Below are positions 21,025 to 30,125 of a stretch of DNA of 64,000 nt, piece after piece (position 1 is the first letter of the stretch; every line of letters begins with the position of its first letter). The stretch covers positions 389,816-453,815 of the forward strand of contig NZ_KB903217.1 in assembly GCF_000379625.1 (NCBI RefSeq), written 5' to 3'. This DNA comes from Actinomycetospora chiangmaiensis DSM 45062. Lineage in GTDB: Bacteria > Actinomycetota > Actinomycetes > Mycobacteriales > Pseudonocardiaceae. Both the position numbers and the translations under genes were made by a program. The notes under the pieces are model-generated. The model was not told the DNA's origin. It did not search any database and saw nothing but the letters and a program-made list of their open reading frames with translations.

Positions 21025-21030
21025 TAATCT
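21025..21030 (+). promoter_or_regulatory. -10 box of the type VII-like gene pair
   Basis: TAATCT lies 7 nt before the ATG at 21038, a near-ideal actinobacterial -10 for a leaderless transcript covering both genes. Confidence 0.55.
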
Positions 21031-21037
21031 GCCGCGC

Positions 21038-21379
21038 ATGCCCGACGTCGTCTACGGCACCGCCGCCCTCGAGCAGGCGCGCGCCGAGGTGGCCGCGCAC
21101 GCCCGGCGCCTCCCCGCGCTCGCCGACCGGCTGGGGCCGGTGGGGCCGTCGTCGGGGGTCGCGGGACTGGAGTCGGCGGGGCTGCTCGCCGGGGCGCTCG
21201 CCGACTGCCGGGCCGCCCTGGAGACCGAGCTGACCGCCGCGGGCGCCCGCCTCGACGAGACCGACCGGGCGCTCGACGCCACGCTGCGGGCGATGCAGTC
21301 CGCCGACGCGGACACCGCGGCATCGCTGGGCGCGCGCTCCTTCGCCGCGGGGACGCGGGGCTTCGCCTCGCTCGGGTAG
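21038..21379 (+). CDS. Small helical EspC/WXG-like protein, putative type VII secretion partner
   Basis: 113 residues, almost entirely alpha-helical with an Ala/Leu/Asp heptad pattern and no signal peptide. Size and layout resemble EspC-like ESX-associated proteins (helix-turn-helix hairpins with GLL near the turn). No WXG is present. It lies 6 bp before a gene whose product has a WxG-type turn and a lytic transglycosylase domain, so the two may be co-secreted partners or a secreted protein and its chaperone. Assignment rests on pattern and context, not on a diagnostic motif. Confidence 0.6.
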   Translation: MPDVVYGTAALEQARAEVAAHARRLPALADRLGPVGPSSGVAGLESAGLLAGALADCRAALETELTAAGARLDETDRALDATLRAMQSADADTAASLGARSFAAGTRGFASLG

Positions 21380-21385
21380 GGCGCG

Positions 21386-22810
21386 ATGGCCGGGTGGGGG
21401 TACGACGTGATCGGGGCGCTCGATGCCACGCCCGGTACCGAGGAGCTCCGCACCATCGCGGCCCGGGTCGAGCGCGTCGACACCGGGGCCCTGGCCGACC
21501 TCGCCCGGCGCTACGCCTCCCTCGCCGAGGGCCTGGACACCTCGGTGCGGGCGGTCGCGACCCGGGGCGACGGGGTCGGGCGAGCCTGGCAGGGACCCGG
21601 CGCCGACGCCTTCGCCCGCTACACCGCCGACTTCGCCCGGGCCGGCTCCGGCACCGGCGAGGCCGCCCGCCACGTCCAGGGCGAGCTCGCGGGCCTCGGC
21701 CGGACGCTCGCCGCCGTGCGCGAGGAGGTCGCCGGGCACGTCTCCGACGCCCTCGACCTCGCGCGTGCCCGCCCGGCCGAGGTCCGGGCCGCCGTCGCGA
21801 CCCCCACCGCCCGCGCCCGGGCCGCCGTGGACCGGGCCGAGCAGGAGGTCGCCGAGTGCGCCCGTCGGCTCCGCGGCATCGCCGACGGGTTCACCGGCTT
21901 CTCCCGCCTGCGCTCCCCCGACGCCGGCGTCATGTCGGCGTCCTCCGGCGCGACCTCCCGCTGGACCGACCGCCGGGGCGCGGTCATCGGCGCCGACGAC
22001 CCGGTCCAGGCAGCCCGCATTCTCGACGGCGGGTCGGGCGGCTCGGGCTCGGGTGGCTCGGGCTCGGACGGTGGCTTGGGCTCGGGCGGGGATGCGGGTA
22101 GTGGGACCGGTCACGACGGCGCCGGTCCTGCGGACAGTTCCGACGCGGACCGCGGGTCGTCCGACGGCGACCACTGCTCCCGGGCGGACGCGGCCGATCC
22201 CGGCAACGCGGGGCGCTACGACACGGGTTCCGACGGCACGGGCGGCGCGGAGTCGGGGGGTGGCGTGCACTCGGGCGTACAGGGGAGCGGTGGCGCCTCC
22301 GACCAGGACCGGAGTGGTGCTGACCCCGGTCAGGACGATGCCGACGAGGACGGCAAGGCCGAGGACGGCAAGGCCGACAGCAACACGGACGAGGGCAAGG
22401 CCGACGGGAAGGACGCCGGCCAGCCGACCGGCACCGCCGCGTCGTCGGGAAGGGGTGGAGTGGAGGACTGGATCCGGCAGGCGACCGCGATCCTCGCCGA
22501 GAACGGCGTCGACGCCGACACGATGAAGCCCGAGGACATCGCGACGATCATCGAGCACGAGTCCGGCGGCGACCCGGATGCGGTCAACAACTGGGACTCG
22601 AACGCCGACAAGGGCACGCCGTCGAAGGGTCTGATGCAGACGATCGGGCCGACGTTCGAGGCGAACAAGCTGCCGGGGCACGACGACATCACCGATCCGG
22701 TCGACAACATCATCGCGGCCGTCCGCTACGCCATCCGGCGGTACGGCTCGGTGAGCGAGGTCCCGGGCGTGGAGGCGGTGGCCCGGGGCGAGGACTACGT
22801 CGGGTACTGA
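21386..22810 (+). CDS. WXG100-like protein fused to lytic transglycosylase (SLT) domain
   Basis: 474 residues in three parts. Residues about 20-185 are helical and contain a WXG100-type turn (RAWQGPGADAF), as in type VII secretion substrates. Residues about 210-350 are a Gly/Ser/Asp-rich disordered linker with (E/D)DGKA(E/D) repeats. Residues about 355-474 match the SLT transglycosylase fold: catalytic Glu in IIEHESGGDP, then SKGLMQTIGPTF and a final AIRRYGSVSEVPGV. It would cleave peptidoglycan glycan strands outside the membrane. No Sec signal or transmembrane helix is seen, so export by an ESX-type system is inferred. No ESX core genes lie in the window. Confidence 0.8.
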   Translation: MAGWGYDVIGALDATPGTEELRTIAARVERVDTGALADLARRYASLAEGLDTSVRAVATRGDGVGRAWQGPGADAFARYTADFARAGSGTGEAARHVQGELAGLGRTLAAVREEVAGHVSDALDLARARPAEVRAAVATPTARARAAVDRAEQEVAECARRLRGIADGFTGFSRLRSPDAGVMSASSGATSRWTDRRGAVIGADDPVQAARILDGGSGGSGSGGSGSDGGLGSGGDAGSGTGHDGAGPADSSDADRGSSDGDHCSRADAADPGNAGRYDTGSDGTGGAESGGGVHSGVQGSGGASDQDRSGADPGQDDADEDGKAEDGKADSNTDEGKADGKDAGQPTGTAASSGRGGVEDWIRQATAILAENGVDADTMKPEDIATIIEHESGGDPDAVNNWDSNADKGTPSKGLMQTIGPTFEANKLPGHDDITDPVDNIIAAVRYAIRRYGSVSEVPGVEAVARGEDYVGY

Positions 22811-22816
22811 TGAGGC

Positions 22817-23992
22817 GTGACCACGATGCGCCGCCCCTCGACCCGGGCCCAGGTCCCGCCGTTCCACGTCATGGACGTCTGGGCGGCGGCCGCCACGAGG
22901 GCCCGCACCCACGGGGACCTGGTCAACCTCTCCGCCGGGCAGCCGTCGACGCCGGCGCCGGTCGACGTCCGGCAGGCCGCCACCGATGCGCTGGCCACGC
23001 AGGTCCTGGGGTACTCGGGCTCGCTCGGGGTGACCGAGCTGCGTGAGGCGATCGCCGACCACCACCGCCGCCGCTACGGCGACGAGGACGTCACGGCAGA
23101 CGACGTCGTCGTGACCACCGGCGGTTCGGGCGGATTCCTGCTCAGCTTCATGGCGGCGTTCGACGCCGGGGACACCGTGGTGCTCGCCCGGCCCGGCTAC
23201 CCCTGCTACCGGAACATCCTCGCGAGCCTCGGGTGCGACGTCGTCGAGCTCGCCTGCGGGCCCGAGACCCGGTTCCAGCCGAGCGTCGCGATGCTCGAGG
23301 CGCTGCCGGAGCCGCCGGCCGGGCTGATCGTCGCGAGCCCCGCGAACCCGACGGGCAGCGTCATCGAGCCCGAGGAGCTCGCCGCCCTGGCCAGCTGGTG
23401 CGACGAGCACGGGACCCAGCTGATCAGCGACGAGATCTACCACGGCATCGAGTACGAGACCGGCCCCGCGACGGCGTCGGCGTGGAGCACCAGCCACGAG
23501 GCCGTCGTCGTCACGAGCTTCTCGAAGTACTGGTCGATGACGGGCTGGCGGCTGGGCTGGCTGCTCGTGCCCGAGCGGCTGCGCCGTGCCGTCGACGTCA
23601 TCTCGGGCAACTTCACGGTGTGCGCCCCGGTCCCTGCGCAGATGGCCGCACTGCACGCCTTCACGGACGCCGCCTACGCCGAGGCCGACGCCCACGTCGG
23701 GCGCTACGCGATCAACCGGCAGCTGCTGCTCGAGGGGCTCCCGCAGATCGGGATCACCCGGCTCGCCCCGGCCGACGGCGCGTTCTACGTCTACGCCGAC
23801 ATCGGCCACCTCACCGACGACACCCTCGCCTTCGGGCAGCGCATCCTCGCCGAGACCGGGGTCGCGGTCGCCCCGGGCATCGACTTCGACCCGGTCGACG
23901 GCCACACCTGGATCCGCTTCTCCTTCGCGGGCGCCACGGACGACGTCCGCGAGGCCCTCGACCGGCTCGGCCGCTGGATTCCGACGCTGTAG
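22817..23992 (+). CDS. Class I PLP-dependent aminotransferase
   Basis: Fold-type I aminotransferase of 391 residues. The PLP-binding Lys is in TSFSKYWSMTGWRLGW. NPTG appears in SPANPTGSV, and the substrate carboxylate Arg near the C-terminus in TWIRFSF. The amino acid substrate cannot be read from sequence; aspartate, alanine or diaminopimelate branches are possible. It starts 6 bp after the transglycosylase-fusion stop, so it may be cotranscribed. Confidence 0.9.
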   Translation: MTTMRRPSTRAQVPPFHVMDVWAAAATRARTHGDLVNLSAGQPSTPAPVDVRQAATDALATQVLGYSGSLGVTELREAIADHHRRRYGDEDVTADDVVVTTGGSGGFLLSFMAAFDAGDTVVLARPGYPCYRNILASLGCDVVELACGPETRFQPSVAMLEALPEPPAGLIVASPANPTGSVIEPEELAALASWCDEHGTQLISDEIYHGIEYETGPATASAWSTSHEAVVVTSFSKYWSMTGWRLGWLLVPERLRRAVDVISGNFTVCAPVPAQMAALHAFTDAAYAEADAHVGRYAINRQLLLEGLPQIGITRLAPADGAFYVYADIGHLTDDTLAFGQRILAETGVAVAPGIDFDPVDGHTWIRFSFAGATDDVREALDRLGRWIPTL

Positions 23993-23999
23993 ACGGTCG

Positions 24000-24062
24000 T
24001 GATCAACGGACCCTCAGCGGGCTCCCGGTGGCCCCGGGACCCCGCTGACGGTCTGTTGATCA
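24000..24062. terminator. Long hairpin between aminotransferase and MFS genes
   Basis: 22-nt arms (tgatcaac... and ...gttgatca) pair with two mismatches, with a 19-nt GC-rich loop region. It lies 8 bp after the aminotransferase stop, between convergent genes. Confidence 0.75.
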
Positions 24063-24082
24063 TGCTTCGCGTCGGCCACGAT

Positions 24083-24128
24083 GTGGCGTTCCTGCCACTG
24101 AATGACAGCAACGACGCTTCGCTGCCAC
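24083..24128. repeat. Dispersed palindromic repeat, family B copy 2
   Basis: Matches 15137-15182 (opposite orientation) at 41 of 46 positions. It begins GTGGC and ends GCCAC, and contains an internal GTGGC...GCCAC stem. It lies beside the hairpin at 24000-24062 in the same convergent gap. Confidence 0.75.
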
Positions 24129-24142
24129 GGCGGATCCGGCAC

Positions 24143-25291
24143 TCAGCGGGGCGGCCGCACCGCCGCGACCGCCAGCCCGATGACGGCGCACGCGACGAAC
24201 GCGGTGACGGCCCCGAACGTCCCGGTCAGGCTCCCGACGACGGGTGCCCCCACCGCCTGCCCGAGGGCGATGACGAGGAACGCCAGGCCGACGCCGAAGG
24301 ACGACCGGTCGGGGTAGAGCCGGGTGGCCCAGAGCAGCAGGAAACCGGTCACGCACACGTAGGACGCGCCGAATCCCGCCGCACCCACGACGACGGCCAC
24401 GGGCGTGCCCGGCGCGAGCGCGAGCAGCAGGGTCGACCCGGCGAGCACGCCCACGACGACCGTCCAGGACCGCGCGGGGCCGAGGCGGTCGGCCAGATCG
24501 CCGCCGAGCGCGCCGAGGAAGCCGGCCGCGCCGAGCACGATCCACAGCGTGGTCGAGCCGGCCGCGGACCACCCGCCGACCGTGGTCAGCAGGTCCCGCC
24601 CGAAGGTCCACACCGCGATGCTCGCGACCCCCAGGCCGAGTGCGGCGACGACGAGGCGCACGGTCCCCCGGCGCACACCACGGGAGCCCTCGTCGGGCGG
24701 CGTCCCCTCGACCGGCACGGTCCGCGCGACCCACACCGTCACGAGCGCGGCGATCACCGCGAACAGCCCCCAGGCCAGACGCCACTGCCCGACGAGCAGC
24801 AGCGCGACCGGCCCGGACACGAGCACACCGATCCCGGTGCCGGCGTTGACCACCGTCTGCGCCCGGTCCCGCGCCGAGGACGTGACCCGGCGCGTCACGG
24901 CCGCAGCGAGCGGCGGAGAGGCGAGTCCCGTGCTCGACCCGGCGACCAGCACACCGGCGGCCAGGACGGACGTGGTCGGAGCGAGCGCCACGGTTGCCGT
25001 CCCCACCGTGGCGACGACCCCCGCCGCGACGGCCATCCGGCGCGGCCCGACGCGGTCGGTGAGAACGAGCGCCACCACGATCGCGACGCAGTACCCGACG
25101 TAGCTGCCCGCCCCGATGACGCCGGAGAGGGTCGGCCCGAACGCGAAGGTCCGCTGCAGGTCGGGCGCGAACAGGCCGTAGGCGAACCGGGCGAGCCCGT
25201 AGGAGGTCCCGATGAGGGCGGCGCCGGCCCCGACCATCGACCAGGGCACGGCGGGCGGGACGGCGGTGCGGACAGCGGTGTGGACGGCCAC
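24143..25291 (-). CDS. MFS transporter, YbfB/YjiJ type
   Basis: Major facilitator with about 12 hydrophobic helices, 382 residues. The N-terminal GTSYGLARFAYGLF is characteristic of YbfB/YjiJ-like members. Inter-helix loop TDRVGPRRM corresponds to the MFS loop 2-3 motif. The substrate is unknown; efflux is likely. It is divergent from a TetR regulator gene, with two near-identical operator-like sites in the 79-bp gap, so it is probably the regulated target. Confidence 0.88.
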   Translation of the reverse strand: MAVHTAVRTAVPPAVPWSMVGAGAALIGTSYGLARFAYGLFAPDLQRTFAFGPTLSGVIGAGSYVGYCVAIVVALVLTDRVGPRRMAVAAGVVATVGTATVALAPTTSVLAAGVLVAGSSTGLASPPLAAAVTRRVTSSARDRAQTVVNAGTGIGVLVSGPVALLLVGQWRLAWGLFAVIAALVTVWVARTVPVEGTPPDEGSRGVRRGTVRLVVAALGLGVASIAVWTFGRDLLTTVGGWSAAGSTTLWIVLGAAGFLGALGGDLADRLGPARSWTVVVGVLAGSTLLLALAPGTPVAVVVGAAGFGASYVCVTGFLLLWATRLYPDRSSFGVGLAFLVIALGQAVGAPVVGSLTGTFGAVTAFVACAVIGLAVAAVRPPR

Positions 25292-25307
25292 GGCGCGGCT
25301 CCAGGAA

Positions 25308-25323
25308 TAGAACGATCGCTTCA
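25308..25323 (-). promoter_or_regulatory. TetR operator site 1, proximal to MFS gene
   Basis: TAGAACGATCGCTTCA, a 16-bp near-palindrome centred on CGATCG, 17 bp before the MFS start. Confidence 0.7.
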
Positions 25324-25355
25324 GTATGCCCAGTCTTCCCCGCCGAGCGCAGACA

Positions 25356-25371
25356 TGAAACGATCGCTCTA
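25356..25371 (+). promoter_or_regulatory. TetR operator site 2, overlapping the regulator start
   Basis: TGAAACGATCGCTCTA resembles site 1 in either orientation and ends on the first base of the TetR ATG. The position predicts autorepression. Confidence 0.7.
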
Positions 25372-25916
25372 TGCCAACCCGTGCCCGCCACCGTCTGCTC
25401 GCCGCCGCCGACGAGCTCTTCTACGCGCGGGGCATCGCGGCGACGGGCGTGGACGCCGTGATCGGGCGGGCCGGTGTCGCCCTCGGGTCGCTCTACAACA
25501 ACTTCGGCGGCAAGGACGGGCTGGTCACGGCCTACCTCGACGCCCGGCAGGCCCGCTTCGAGCAGCTCTGGGACGACCTCGTCGCGGCCCGGACGGACCC
25601 CGCCGACCGGGTGCTCGCGCTGTTCGACGCCTTCGCGACCTGGGCCGAGGGCGGCAACCGCAACGGCTGCGCCGACGTCGCCGCCGTGACCCAGCTCGAG
25701 GAGACGGCGCCCGGGCACGCGGCGGCGCTGCGGCACAAGCGCGCCGTCGCGGACCGGCTCCGCCCCCTCGTCGTCGCGACCGGCGCGCCCGACCCCGACG
25801 GGCTGACCGCGGACCTCCTGCTGATCCACGAGGGCGCCCTCAGCGCGCTCGCCCTCGGGCTGGACCCCGACCCGGTCGGCCGCGCGCGCCGCCTCGCCGC
25901 GCGGCTGCTGACCTGA
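25371..25916 (+). CDS. TetR/AcrR family regulator
   Basis: 181-residue repressor. The N-terminal helix-turn-helix is [33 protein letters not shown], followed by [12 protein letters not shown], typical of TetR. The C-terminal ligand domain is helical. It is divergent from the MFS gene and flanked by two palindromic operator candidates. The ligand is unknown, presumably a substrate of the pump. Confidence 0.92.
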   Translation: MPTRARHRLLAAADELFYARGIAATGVDAVIGRAGVALGSLYNNFGGKDGLVTAYLDARQARFEQLWDDLVAARTDPADRVLALFDAFATWAEGGNRNGCADVAAVTQLEETAPGHAAALRHKRAVADRLRPLVVATGAPDPDGLTADLLLIHEGALSALALGLDPDPVGRARRLAARLLT

Positions 25917-25925
25917 GACCCGTCG

Positions 25926-26939
25926 TCAGGAAGGCACCGGCAGCGCCGCCGTGCGCTCCAGCACGGCCTCGACGTCGTCGCGCGAGACGTCCCGGTGCGT
26001 CACGAACCGCACGCCCGGCCCGAACGGCACCGCCGCCACGCCGGCGTCCGCGAGCTTCCCGACGACGGGTCCGGGCTCGGGCGTCGTCACGAGGACGATG
26101 TTGGTGTCGGGCGTCGACACCAGCCAGCCCTGCTCGCGCAGACCGTCCGCGAGCCGGGTGGCGTTCGCGTGGTCGTCGCGCAGGGCGTCGCGCTGGTCCA
26201 GGGCGACGAGCCCGGCGGCCCCGACCACGCCGCCCTGCCGGATCCCGCCGCCGAGCATCTTGCGCAGCCGCCAGGCCGCGGACACGAACTCCGCGGACCC
26301 GCCGACCACGGATCCCATCGGCGCACCGAGCCCCTTCGAGAGGCACACGCTGACGGTGTCGACCCCCGCGACCAGCGTCGACGGGGAGACGTCGAGCGCG
26401 ACGGCCGCGTGCCAGAGCCGTGCCCCGTCGAGGTGGATCCGCAGGCCCGCCGACCGTGCGGCCTCGACGAGCGCGACGTGCTCCCCGACCGGCGTCACCG
26501 CTCCGCCCGCGGCGTTGTGGGTGTTCTCCAGGCACAGCAGTCGGGACCGCAGGCCGAAGTACGGGCCCGCGACGCCCGCCGTCGTGATGACGTCCTTCGG
26601 GTCCGGTCGTCCGGGACCGGCCGACCAGGGCAGCGGGGCGGGCAGGCCGCCGGCGAGCCAGGCCGAGGTGCCGAGCTCGGCCTCGAGGACGTGCGCGCCG
26701 ACGGGCGCGAGGAACCGGTCGCCGCGCTCCAGGTGCCACATCAGCGCGATCGTGTTGGCCATGCAGCCGGTCGGCGTCCACAGCGCCGCCTCGACGCCGA
26801 GCAGCTCCGCCACGCGGGACTGCAGGGCGGCGAGGGTGGGGTCGCCGTCGAGGACGTCGTCGCCGACGTCGGCGTGCGCCATCGCCTCCCGCATCGTCGG
26901 GGACGGCTTGGTCACGGTGTCGGAGCGCAGGTCGAGCAC
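25926..26939 (-). CDS. ltaE: Low-specificity L-threonine aldolase
   Basis: PLP enzyme splitting L-threonine or allo-threonine into glycine and acetaldehyde, 337 residues. The N-terminus [13 protein letters not shown] is diagnostic. It has a [10 protein letters not shown] loop, [15 protein letters not shown], and the PLP Lys in [12 protein letters not shown]. The start codon is GTG at 26939, only 17 bp from the divergent purB start. Its glycine product feeds purine and one-carbon metabolism, a plausible reason for the pairing. Confidence 0.94.
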   Translation of the reverse strand: MLDLRSDTVTKPSPTMREAMAHADVGDDVLDGDPTLAALQSRVAELLGVEAALWTPTGCMANTIALMWHLERGDRFLAPVGAHVLEAELGTSAWLAGGLPAPLPWSAGPGRPDPKDVITTAGVAGPYFGLRSRLLCLENTHNAAGGAVTPVGEHVALVEAARSAGLRIHLDGARLWHAAVALDVSPSTLVAGVDTVSVCLSKGLGAPMGSVVGGSAEFVSAAWRLRKMLGGGIRQGGVVGAAGLVALDQRDALRDDHANATRLADGLREQGWLVSTPDTNIVLVTTPEPGPVVGKLADAGVAAVPFGPGVRFVTHRDVSRDDVEAVLERTAALPVPS

Positions 26940-26944
26940 GTATC

Positions 26945-26950
26945 TATGGT
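26945..26950 (+). promoter_or_regulatory. purB -10 box in a 17-bp divergent gap
   Basis: TATGGT lies 6 nt before the purB GTG with no ribosome site between. The same 17 bp separates the divergent ltaE start, so both promoters must reach into the neighbouring coding region. Confidence 0.55.
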
Positions 26951-26956
26951 GGTCCC

Positions 26957-28375
26957 GTGATCCCGAACGTGCTCGCCGCCCGGTACGCCTCGCCCGCCCT
27001 GCGCGACCTGTGGTCGCCCGAGCGCAAGGTCGTCCTCGAGCGGGAGCTGTGGCTGGCGGTGCTCACCGCCCAGCGCGACCTCGGGATCGACGTGCCCGAC
27101 GGCGTGCTCGAGGACTACCGCCGGGTGCTCGACACGGTCGATCTGGACTCGATCGCCGCCCGCGAGCGGACGACCCGCCACGACGTGAAGGCCCGCATCG
27201 AGGAGTTCGACGACCTCGCCGGCCACCAGCACGTGCACAAGGGCATGACGAGCCGCGACCTCACCGAGAACGTCGAGCAGCTGCAGATCCGGGACTCGCT
27301 GCGGCTCGTGGCCGACAAGACCGTCGCGGTCCTCGCCCGGCTCGCCCGCCGCGCGACCGAGTACTCCGACCTCGTGATGGCGGGCCGCAGCCACAACGTC
27401 GCCGCGCAGGCCACGACGCTGGGCAAGCGGTTCGCCTCCGCCGCGGACGAGACGCTCGTCGCGCACCGGCGGCTAACCGAGCTGATCGACCGGTACCCGC
27501 TGCGCGGGATCAAGGGGCCGGTCGGCACCGCGCAGGACATGCTGGGGCTGCTCGACGGTTCCAGCGCCAAGCTGGCGGACCTCGAGCGGCGCGTCGCCCA
27601 CCACCTGGGCTTCTCCGAGGTGCTCACGAGCGTCGGCCAGGTCTACCCCCGCTCGCTGGACCACGACGTGCTCTCCGGGCTCGTCCAGCTGGCGGCCGGC
27701 CCCTCGTCGCTCGCCACGACGATCCGCCTCATGGCCGGGCAGGAGCTGGTCACCGAGGGGTTCCAGGCCGGCCAGGTCGGGTCGAGCGCGATGCCGCACA
27801 AGATGAACACCCGCTCCTGCGAGCGCATCAACGGCTTCGCGATCGTCCTGCGCGGCAACGCCTCGATGGTCGCCGAGCTCTCCGGGCACCAGTGGAACGA
27901 GGGCGACGTCTCCGACTCGGTGGTCCGCCGCGTCGCGCTGCCCGACGCCTTCTTCGCGATCGACGGCCTGCTCGAGACCATCCTGACGGTGCTCGACGAG
28001 TTCGGCGCCTACCCGGCGGTCATCGCCCGCGAGCTCGACCGCTACCTGCCCTTCCTCGCGACGACGGCGGTACTCATGGCCGCGGTCCGCGCGGGGGTGG
28101 GCCGCGAGACGGGACACGAGATCGTCGGCGAGCACGCCCGGGCCGTCGCCCTGGACATGCGCGAGCGCGGGATCGAGGGCAACGACCTGCTCGCCCGGCT
28201 CGCGGCGGACCCGCGGCTGAGCGTGTCGGAGGCCGACCTGCGGGCCGCCGTCGCCGACCCGGCCGCCTTCGTGGGCGCCGCCGGGGCGCAGGTGGCCGCG
28301 ATCGCGGAGCAGGTCGAGGGCATCGTCGCGAAGTTCCCCGAGGCGGCGGCGTACGCCCCCGGCAGCATCCTCTAG
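26957..28375 (+). CDS. purB: Adenylosuccinate lyase
   Basis: Fumarase-superfamily lyase acting twice in purine synthesis, on SAICAR and on adenylosuccinate. It has 472 residues. The superfamily signature [12 protein letters not shown] is present with catalytic Ser. The [13 protein letters not shown] and GRSHNVAAQ segments supply active-site His and substrate contacts. The GTG start is leaderless (-10 TATGGT). purC follows after 11 bp. Confidence 0.97.
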   Translation: MIPNVLAARYASPALRDLWSPERKVVLERELWLAVLTAQRDLGIDVPDGVLEDYRRVLDTVDLDSIAARERTTRHDVKARIEEFDDLAGHQHVHKGMTSRDLTENVEQLQIRDSLRLVADKTVAVLARLARRATEYSDLVMAGRSHNVAAQATTLGKRFASAADETLVAHRRLTELIDRYPLRGIKGPVGTAQDMLGLLDGSSAKLADLERRVAHHLGFSEVLTSVGQVYPRSLDHDVLSGLVQLAAGPSSLATTIRLMAGQELVTEGFQAGQVGSSAMPHKMNTRSCERINGFAIVLRGNASMVAELSGHQWNEGDVSDSVVRRVALPDAFFAIDGLLETILTVLDEFGAYPAVIARELDRYLPFLATTAVLMAAVRAGVGRETGHEIVGEHARAVALDMRERGIEGNDLLARLAADPRLSVSEADLRAAVADPAAFVGAAGAQVAAIAEQVEGIVAKFPEAAAYAPGSIL

Positions 28376-28386
28376 CGTCGTCGGCC

Positions 28387-29286
28387 GTGGTGAGCCTCGC
28401 GGACTACCCGCACCTCGCGTCCGGGAAGGTCCGTGATCTCTACGAGGTCGACGACGAGACGCTGCTCCTCGTCGCGTCCGACCGGATCTCGGCCTACGAC
28501 CACGTGCTGTCGTCCCCCATCCCCGACAAGGGGCGGGTGCTCACGGCGCTGTCGGTGTTCTGGTTCGGCCTGCTCGGCGGCGCCGACGCGGCGTCGCCGC
28601 CGGTCGCCCACCACCTCCTCGCGGCCCGCGACGAGCGGATTCCCGACGAGGTGCGGGGCCGGGCGCTGCTCGTGCGTCGCCTCGAGATGGTGCCGGTCGA
28701 GTGCGTGGCGCGCGGTTACCTCGCCGGGTCGGGCACCGTCGACTACCGCGCCACCGGTGCCGTCTGCGGCGTCGAACTGCCCGACGGGCTGACCGAGGCC
28801 TCGATGCTGCCGGAGCCGATCTTCACCCCGGCGACGAAGGCCGAGATGGGCGAGCACGACGAGAACGTGTCGTTCTCCTATGTCGCGGACCTCGTCGGGG
28901 CGGAGCTGGCCGGCGCGCTGCGGGACGCGACGCTCGCCGTCTACGCCCGCGGGTCGGCCTACGCGGCGAGCCGCGGGATCATCCTCGCCGACACCAAGCT
29001 CGAGTTCGGCCGCGACGCGTCCGGCGCGCTCGTGCTCGGCGACGAGGTGCTCACCCCCGACTCGTCGCGGTTCTGGCCCGCCGACGCCTACGAGCCCGGG
29101 CACCCGCAGGCCTCGTTCGACAAGCAGTACGTCCGCGACTGGCTGACCTCCCCCGAGTCCGGCTGGGACCGGCACTCCGGTGATGCGCCGCCGCCGCTGC
29201 CGGAGAAGGTGGTCGAGGCCACCCGTGACCGGTACGTCGAGGCGTACACCCGGATCACCGGCCAGCAGTGGCCCCCGGCTCTTTGA
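28387..29286 (+). CDS. purC: SAICAR synthetase
   Basis: ATP-dependent condensation of CAIR with aspartate, 299 residues. The N-terminal [26 protein letters not shown] is the family opening. [21 protein letters not shown] and ADTKLEFG are intact. Two tandem GTG codons (28387 and 28390) could start it; a TAGCGT box (28373-28378) 8 nt upstream favours a leaderless start. It is 11 bp from purB. Confidence 0.96.
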   Translation: MVSLADYPHLASGKVRDLYEVDDETLLLVASDRISAYDHVLSSPIPDKGRVLTALSVFWFGLLGGADAASPPVAHHLLAARDERIPDEVRGRALLVRRLEMVPVECVARGYLAGSGTVDYRATGAVCGVELPDGLTEASMLPEPIFTPATKAEMGEHDENVSFSYVADLVGAELAGALRDATLAVYARGSAYAASRGIILADTKLEFGRDASGALVLGDEVLTPDSSRFWPADAYEPGHPQASFDKQYVRDWLTSPESGWDRHSGDAPPPLPEKVVEATRDRYVEAYTRITGQQWPPAL

Positions 29287-29341
29287 GCCGCCTGCACACG
29301 GCGTTCACCTGCCCGGCACATTCGTGGGGCTTGATGGTGGC

Positions 29342-30037
29342 GTGCAGCGTCTCCTGGTGTCCGTCACCGGCCTGACCCCCGGGGCCCCGCTCGGCTCGGC
29401 CGTCGCCCTGTGCGACGCGCTCGACGAGCGCCGCGTCCCGCTGACGCTGCTCGTCGGCCCGCGCCCGCACCCCGAGGTCGCCGACTTCGCCGCCGCCCGC
29501 CGCCGCGCCGGTGACGCGGTGCTGCTCCACGGCTTCCGCTCGGTGCACGACGACGCCCGCCCCTACCGCCGCCTGCCCGTCCTCGAGGCCCGGCTGCGTC
29601 TCGCCGGCGCGTCCCGCTCCGCCGAGGCGCTCGGCCTGCCGGTCGACGGGTTCGCCGCCCCGGGCTGGACCGTCTCACCCGGCACGCGCGTCGCCCTCGC
29701 CGAGGCCGGCCTCGACCTGCTCCTCGACGACGCCGGCGTCCGCCGCCTCGGGGGCCCGACGACGGGTCTCGCGGGTCCCGTTGTCGAGCCCGGTCGTCCC
29801 GCGCCCGAGGGATGGCGGGGCCGGCTCCGCCGCACCCGTCGTCCGGAACCGGTGGCGGAGCTGCTGCACCTCACCGTCGACCCCTCGGGCCCGGCGCAGC
29901 CGCTGCTCGACGCGGTCGACGCCGCGCTCACCGCGGGCGCACTCCCGGTGGCGGCGACCGACGCCGTCGGGCGCCGGCGCACCCGCCGCTCGGCCGACGG
30001 GTCGGTGGACCCGGAGTTCTGGTCGACGACGGCGTAG
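29342..30037 (+). CDS. DUF2334-like polysaccharide deacetylase-fold protein
   Basis: 231 residues. It starts on a beta strand (RLLVSVTG), then has VPLTLLVGPRP and DAVLLHGFRS, resembling the NodB-like deacetylase barrel of DUF2334 proteins. The usual metal-binding Asp-Asp and HxxxH pair is not obvious, so catalysis is uncertain. The GTG at 29342 is preferred; a GTG at 29324 is possible. A perfect 22-bp hairpin follows the stop. Confidence 0.65.
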   Translation: MQRLLVSVTGLTPGAPLGSAVALCDALDERRVPLTLLVGPRPHPEVADFAAARRRAGDAVLLHGFRSVHDDARPYRRLPVLEARLRLAGASRSAEALGLPVDGFAAPGWTVSPGTRVALAEAGLDLLLDDAGVRRLGGPTTGLAGPVVEPGRPAPEGWRGRLRRTRRPEPVAELLHLTVDPSGPAQPLLDAVDAALTAGALPVAATDAVGRRRTRRSADGSVDPEFWSTTA

Positions 30038-30044
30038 GTGCTTC

Positions 30045-30092
30045 GCATGTGAGCACTTTCCGTGGCTCCCGCCACGGAAAGTGCTCACATGC
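30045..30092. repeat. Perfect 22-bp inverted repeat
   Basis: Arms 30045-30066 and 30071-30092 are exact reverse complements around a 4-nt loop (tccc). The arm core is GTGAGCACTTTCCGTGG. It lies between two genes on the same strand. It may act as a terminator for the upstream gene or be a dispersed repeat. Confidence 0.85.
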
Positions 30093-30125
30093 GGCCCGCG
30101 CACCCGCTGTGGTCCACTCCACGGC

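Noticed and set aside
20876-23905. About 1009-codon minus-strand frame opposite purD, the type VII-like pair and the aminotransferase
   Set aside because: Crosses several gene boundaries antisense to well-supported genes and shows only Gly/Arg/Val-rich shadow sequence.
25951-29286. Single very long plus-strand frame ending in purC
   Set aside because: Only the last 299 codons are purC; the rest is antisense to ltaE or out of frame with purB. It is not a fusion gene.
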